DNA from: Collinsella aerofaciens
GTDB lineage: Bacteria; Actinomycetota; Coriobacteriia; Coriobacteriales; Coriobacteriaceae
Assembly: GCF_015553355.1 (NCBI RefSeq)
Contig: NZ_JADNGN010000005.1
Location: 18,448 to 82,447 of the forward strand
DNA length: 64,000 nucleotides
Direction of reading: 5' to 3'
Positions 60,897 through 64,000 of this stretch are shown piece by piece (the first letter of the stretch is position 1; the number at the start of each line of letters is the position of its first letter). The notes beneath the pieces were generated by a model that was not told the origin of the DNA, ran no database searches, and saw nothing but the letters and a program-made list of their open reading frames with translations. A program made the translations under genes and the position numbers.

Positions 60897-61303
60897 AGTG
60901 CCTCCCAGACGAGTTGACAGGCTGTCAATAAGAACATCCTACGGTCTACACACCCCCAGCAGGGCGGCAATGCGGCGAACAGCCCCGCAACACCCGCCAA
61001 CGGCAGGTGAGGGGAGACCCGGCAACGTCGACAACCTCGTCTGCCGACAACTACGGCAACCGTTCGTCTCGATCTGTAACAGTTAGACGAGGATTTCGGT
61101 TCCAGATGTTACAGATTGAGACGTTAGTCTGGCGGGTCCTCCGTTTGTCTTGGTCTGTAACATCTAGACCTGAATTCCGTTCCCAACTGTTACAGATTGA
61201 GATGTTTGTGTCCGCGCCAGCCCCGCCCCTAGCCGTAGTCCCATATAAACAAACCCCGTGGTAAACTTAACCGGACTGTTAATATTCCGAAAGGTACACC
61301 TCA
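60897..61303. other. Intergenic region with two tandem inverted repeats
   Basis: A 407-base gap between a leftward operon and a rightward gene, so it must hold both promoters. Its main structure is the tandem pair at 61073-61196. I see no gene in it. Confidence 0.6.
61073..61196. repeat. Two tandem inverted repeats TCTGTAACA...TGTTACAGA, 81 bp apart
   Basis: Each unit is 43 bases: TCTGTAACA at 61073 with TGTTACAGA at 61107, and TCTGTAACA at 61154 with TGTTACAGA at 61188. After each comes TTGAGA(C/T)GTT. Arms are exact in both, the loops are diverged (about 60% alike). Confidence 0.8.
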
Positions 61304-61735
61304 ATGTCCAAGTACATCTCTGAGCTCATGTCGCCGCAGCTTATGGGCGTCGTCTATGCCTTCGTTGGCTTTATCATCGCCCTGTATGTGCTGTCGGTTG
61401 TCTATGTGTTCATCGACGCTCGTCGCCGCGGCGCCAGCGCCTACGTGGCATGGGGCATCATCGCCCTCATCCCGTTTGTAGGCCTCATCGCCTATCTGGT
61501 CCTGCGCCCGCACTCCTACGCGTCCGACCGCGAGGAGCAGGAGTTGGACATGGCCCTTCGCGAGCGCCAGCTTGCCCAGTACGGCACCTGCCCGCAGTGC
61601 GGCGCGCCCATCGAGAAGGACTTCGTCGTCTGTCCGGTGTGTGACACCCAGGTTCGAAACGTATGCCCCAGCTGCCATCGCCCGCTCGATGCGCACTGGA
61701 AGGTCTGCCCCTACTGCCGAACTCGCATCCAGTAA
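61304..61735 (+). CDS. Membrane-anchored double zinc-ribbon protein
   Basis: A 143-residue protein. Two hydrophobic segments lie in residues 12-35 and 46-66, in a PLDc_N-like arrangement (AWGIIALIPFVGLIAYLVLR). The C-terminal 50 residues have four CxxC pairs (CPQCGAP, CPVCDTQ, CPSCHRP, CPYCRTR), two zinc ribbons facing the cytoplasm if the topology is as in relatives. Function unknown. ATG 61304 follows GAAAGG. Confidence 0.82.
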   Translation: MSKYISELMSPQLMGVVYAFVGFIIALYVLSVVYVFIDARRRGASAYVAWGIIALIPFVGLIAYLVLRPHSYASDREEQELDMALRERQLAQYGTCPQCGAPIEKDFVVCPVCDTQVRNVCPSCHRPLDAHWKVCPYCRTRIQ

Positions 61736-61821
61736 CGCATCCATCGCCGGGCCGGTCGCAAGCCACGGGCGCCGCGCGCCCCACAGCCCCGCCCCCACAC
61801 GATGAAGCATGCGTAGAAAAT

Positions 61822-61857
61822 CGCCCGCCGTGCCATTAAGGTGCGGCGGGCGCTTGT
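61822..61857 (+). terminator. Terminator-like hairpin before thrS
   Basis: CGCCCGCCG (61822-61830) pairs with CGGCGGGCG (61844-61852) and is followed by CTTGT, a poor T-run. Confidence 0.6.
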
Positions 61858-61951
61858 ATACCAAGGCAACCTGCCTATAATGATGCAAGTCAAAAACGCC
61901 GAGCGCATCGCACGCACTTGCATCAGGCATCCGAGAGGAGAAAACATACCC

Positions 61952-63715
61952 ATGAAGGCACTCTACAATGACGGTTCGGTGGCCGAGCTCCCGCAGGACG
62001 AGGTCACGCACGTCATCCGCCACTCCGCCGCGCACATCATGGCGCAGGCCATCAAGCGTCTCTATCCCGAGGCCGACTTTGCCTACGGTCCCGCGACCGA
62101 CAACGGTTTTTACTACGACGTCGACCTGCCCGAGGGCGTCAAGATCAGCGAGGACGACTTCCCCGCGATCGAGGCCGAGATGAAGAAGATCGTTAAGGAG
62201 AACCTCAAGTTCACCGTGTACGAGAAGCCCCGCGCCGAGGCCATCGCCCTTATGGAGGAGCGCGGCGAGAAGTACAAGGTCGAGCACATCGGCGACCTTG
62301 ACGACGACGCCCGCATCACCTTCTACCAGCAGGGCGACTACATCGACATGTGCGTCGGCCCCCACATCTGCTACACCAAGGCCCTCAAGGCCTTTAAGCT
62401 CACCGGCGTCTCGGGTGCTTACTGGAAGGGCGACAAGGACAACAAGATGCTCACCCGCATCAACGGCGTCGCCTTTGCCACCAAGGAAGAGCTCGACGAG
62501 CACATGCACATGCTGGAGGAGGCCAAGAAGCGCGACCACCGCAAGATCGGCCGCGAGATGGACCTCTTTATGATGCGCGACGAGGCCCCCGGCTTCCCGT
62601 TCTTCCTGCCCAACGGCATGATCCTTAAGAACACGCTGCTGGACTACTGGCGCGAGATTCACCACAAGGCCGGCTACGTGGAGATCTCCACGCCGCTCAT
62701 CATGAACAAGCAGCTATGGAAGACCTCGGGCCACTGGGACCACTACAAGGACAACATGTACTCCACCGTCATCGACGACGAAGAGTACTGCATTAAGCCC
62801 ATGAACTGCCCGGGCGGCGTGCTGGTGTATGCCTCCAAGCCGCACTCCTACCGCGAGCTGCCCATTCGTGCCGGCGAGATTGGCCTTGTGCACCGCCACG
62901 AGCTGCGCGGTGCCCTGCACGGCCTATTCCGAGTACGCTGCTTTAACCAGGACGACGCCCACCTGTTTGTGCGTCCCGACCAGTTGACCGACGAGATCGT
63001 GGGCGTGGTCAACCTCATCGACTCCGTGTACCAGAAGTTTGGCTTTAAGTACCATGTTGAGCTTTCCACCCGCCCCGAGGACTCCATGGGTTCGGACGAG
63101 GATTGGGCGCGCGCCGAGGAGGGCCTGCGCACCGCTCTGGAGCAGCTGCACATGGACTACGAGGTCAACGAGGGCGACGGCGCCTTCTACGGCCCCAAGA
63201 TCGACTTCCACTTGGAGGATTCGCTCGGCCGCACCTGGCAGTGCGGTACCGTGCAGCTCGATTTCCAGATGCCGCTCAACTTTGATCTGGAGTACGTGGA
63301 CGCCGACGGTACCAAGAAGCGCCCCATCATGCTGCACCGCGTATGCTTTGGCTCCATCGAGCGCTTCATCGGTATTCTGATTGAGCACTTTGCGGGTAAG
63401 TTCCCCACCTGGCTGGCTCCTGTGCAGGTCAAGGCGCTTCCGGTTTCCGAGAAGAGCCGCGACTACGCCCACGAGGTGTGCGCCAAGCTGGAGGAGGCCG
63501 GCATCCGCGTTGTCTGCGACGACCGCGACGAGAAGATCGGCTACAAGATTCGCGAGGCCCGCAGCATCGACCGTGTGCCCTACATGCTCATCCTGGGCGA
63601 GAAGGAGGTCGAGGCCGGCAACATCTCCGTCCGTGATCGCTCCAACGAGACCGTTCAGATGAGCGTTGACGAGTTTGTTGCCAAGGTGACCGAGGAGATC
63701 AAGACTCGCGCCTAA
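61952..63715 (+). CDS. thrS: Threonyl-tRNA synthetase, short form without a full TGS domain
   Basis: A 587-residue class II synthetase. The N-terminal 20 residues go directly into VIRHSAAHIMAQAIKRLYPE, the editing-domain HxxxH motif. Typical ThrS is about 640 residues with a 60-residue TGS domain first, which is missing here. Class II motif 1 region is around IMNKQLWKTSGHW, zinc ligands around MNCPGGVLVY, motif 2 HRHELRGALHGLFRVRCF, motif 3 VCFGSIERFIGILIEH-like. The anticodon-binding domain closes the protein. ATG 61952 follows GAGAGGAG at a wide spacing. Two terminators follow. Confidence 0.95.
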   Translation: MKALYNDGSVAELPQDEVTHVIRHSAAHIMAQAIKRLYPEADFAYGPATDNGFYYDVDLPEGVKISEDDFPAIEAEMKKIVKENLKFTVYEKPRAEAIALMEERGEKYKVEHIGDLDDDARITFYQQGDYIDMCVGPHICYTKALKAFKLTGVSGAYWKGDKDNKMLTRINGVAFATKEELDEHMHMLEEAKKRDHRKIGREMDLFMMRDEAPGFPFFLPNGMILKNTLLDYWREIHHKAGYVEISTPLIMNKQLWKTSGHWDHYKDNMYSTVIDDEEYCIKPMNCPGGVLVYASKPHSYRELPIRAGEIGLVHRHELRGALHGLFRVRCFNQDDAHLFVRPDQLTDEIVGVVNLIDSVYQKFGFKYHVELSTRPEDSMGSDEDWARAEEGLRTALEQLHMDYEVNEGDGAFYGPKIDFHLEDSLGRTWQCGTVQLDFQMPLNFDLEYVDADGTKKRPIMLHRVCFGSIERFIGILIEHFAGKFPTWLAPVQVKALPVSEKSRDYAHEVCAKLEEAGIRVVCDDRDEKIGYKIREARSIDRVPYMLILGEKEVEAGNISVRDRSNETVQMSVDEFVAKVTEEIKTRA

Positions 63716-63737
63716 GGCAAACTTCACAACAATTAAC

Positions 63738-63775
63738 AAAGGCGACCGTCCACAAAGGGCGGTCGCCTTTTTCAT
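63738..63775 (+). terminator. Rho-independent terminator of thrS
   Basis: AAAGGCGACCG (63738-63748) pairs with CGGTCGCCTTT (63760-63770), followed by TT. Confidence 0.88.
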
Positions 63776-63789
63776 GCCCAAATAAGAAA

Positions 63790-63814
63790 AGCCGCTGGTT
63801 GAGCGGCTTTTTTT
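63790..63814 (+). terminator. Second terminator after thrS
   Basis: AGCCGCT (63790-63796) pairs with AGCGGCT (63802-63808), followed by TTTTTTG. It may also serve a leftward transcript through AAAA on the other side. Confidence 0.8.
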
Positions 63815-63951
63815 GTTGCACAAAAAGGTACAGGTTTTTGTATCTTTCGACAGACGACATTATACGAGCAATTAATCAGCGTTTGCCCAGATTACACAAA
63901 ATGTACTGCTAGTAGGTACATCTCCTTGATTATCGACTTCATCCGAACACC

Positions 63952-63989
63952 TCCCACATTCATCCGTACATGTACGGATGAATGTGGGA
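63952..63989. repeat. 38-bp perfect palindrome at the window end
   Basis: TCCCACATTCATCCGTACA is followed directly by its complement. No loop and no T-run. It lies in a 280-base AT-rich gap after thrS; the neighbouring gene is beyond the window. Confidence 0.85.
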
Positions 63990-64000
63990 ACCCGATACCC

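Noticed and set aside
61073-61196. CRISPR-like array
   Set aside because: Only two units, no constant repeat with variable spacer, and no cas genes.
61007-61264. A short frame crossing the 81-bp tandem repeats
   Set aside because: The 81-base period keeps frame by chance; arms are conserved as inverted repeats and there is no ribosome site.

Overview
The window looks like chromosome from a strictly anaerobic, high-GC gut actinobacterium of the class Coriobacteriia, most likely Collinsella. I infer this from the protein sequences, the codon bias (GAG, CTC and GCC rich), the formate and selenium gene content, and the many intergenic hairpins with a GGGAC core. No 16S gene is present and I could not run a search. 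There is no prophage, insertion sequence or CRISPR array. The only horizontal-looking pieces are a PIN/RelB-type toxin-antitoxin pair and several non-coding repeat families.

Layout. 1-3200: end of xpt, a release-factor-like gene, a lipid kinase and a ClC channel. 3393-8809: molybdenum block, with moeA, mogA, and a modABC molybdate importer whose permease carries an unusual extracytoplasmic domain. 8810-15990: two HgdB/double-cubane-type Fe-S proteins and their ASKHA activator ATPase, running straight into selD (a selenoprotein with in-frame UGA), yedF, a DUF3343 gene and a cysteine desulfurase. 16068-19189: a BrnQ-type transporter, tRNA-Pro, tRNA-Gly, a repeat-rich 740-base non-coding stretch, and the toxin-antitoxin pair. 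19618-35032: a complete formate hydrogenlyase operon in the order hydN, fdhF (selenocysteine at codon 140), hyfA to hyfI, hycH/hyfJ, hycI, focA. 35155-42077: a molybdopterin oxidoreductase broken by an in-frame UAG, then selA, selB, tRNA-Sec (selC), mobA and a second DUF3343 gene. 42335-47682: gdhA and a two-gene molybdenum hydroxylase of the ygfM/xdhD type. 47823-63715: housekeeping genes (tRNA-Leu, tig, clpP, clpX, valS, folC, an M24 peptidase, a GlpA-like three-gene oxidoreductase operon, a zinc-ribbon membrane protein, thrS).

How it works together. Molybdate is imported (ModABC), built into molybdopterin (MogA, MoeA) and matured to a dinucleotide form (MobA). Selenium is activated (SelD, with Csd, YedF and DUF3343 as possible handling proteins) and inserted co-translationally (SelA, SelB, SelC). 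Both streams feed the selenocysteine- and molybdenum-dependent formate dehydrogenase FdhF. FdhF passes electrons through HydN/HyfA-type ferredoxins to the membrane-bound group 4 [NiFe] hydrogenase Hyf, giving CO2 and H2, with FocA moving formate. The same cofactors could serve the molybdenum hydroxylase and the broken oxidoreductase. Nickel-insertion genes (hyp) and an fhlA-type regulator are not in the window.

The most unusual signals are in the non-coding DNA. There is a 160-bp element with 29-bp terminal inverted repeats, present twice with no gaps between copies. There are long hairpins with nested central palindromes that bracket single genes (hgdB-like gene 2, and valS). There is a dispersed set of GGGAC-core palindromes at gene ends, and an array of direct and inverted copies of the tRNA-Gly 3' end.
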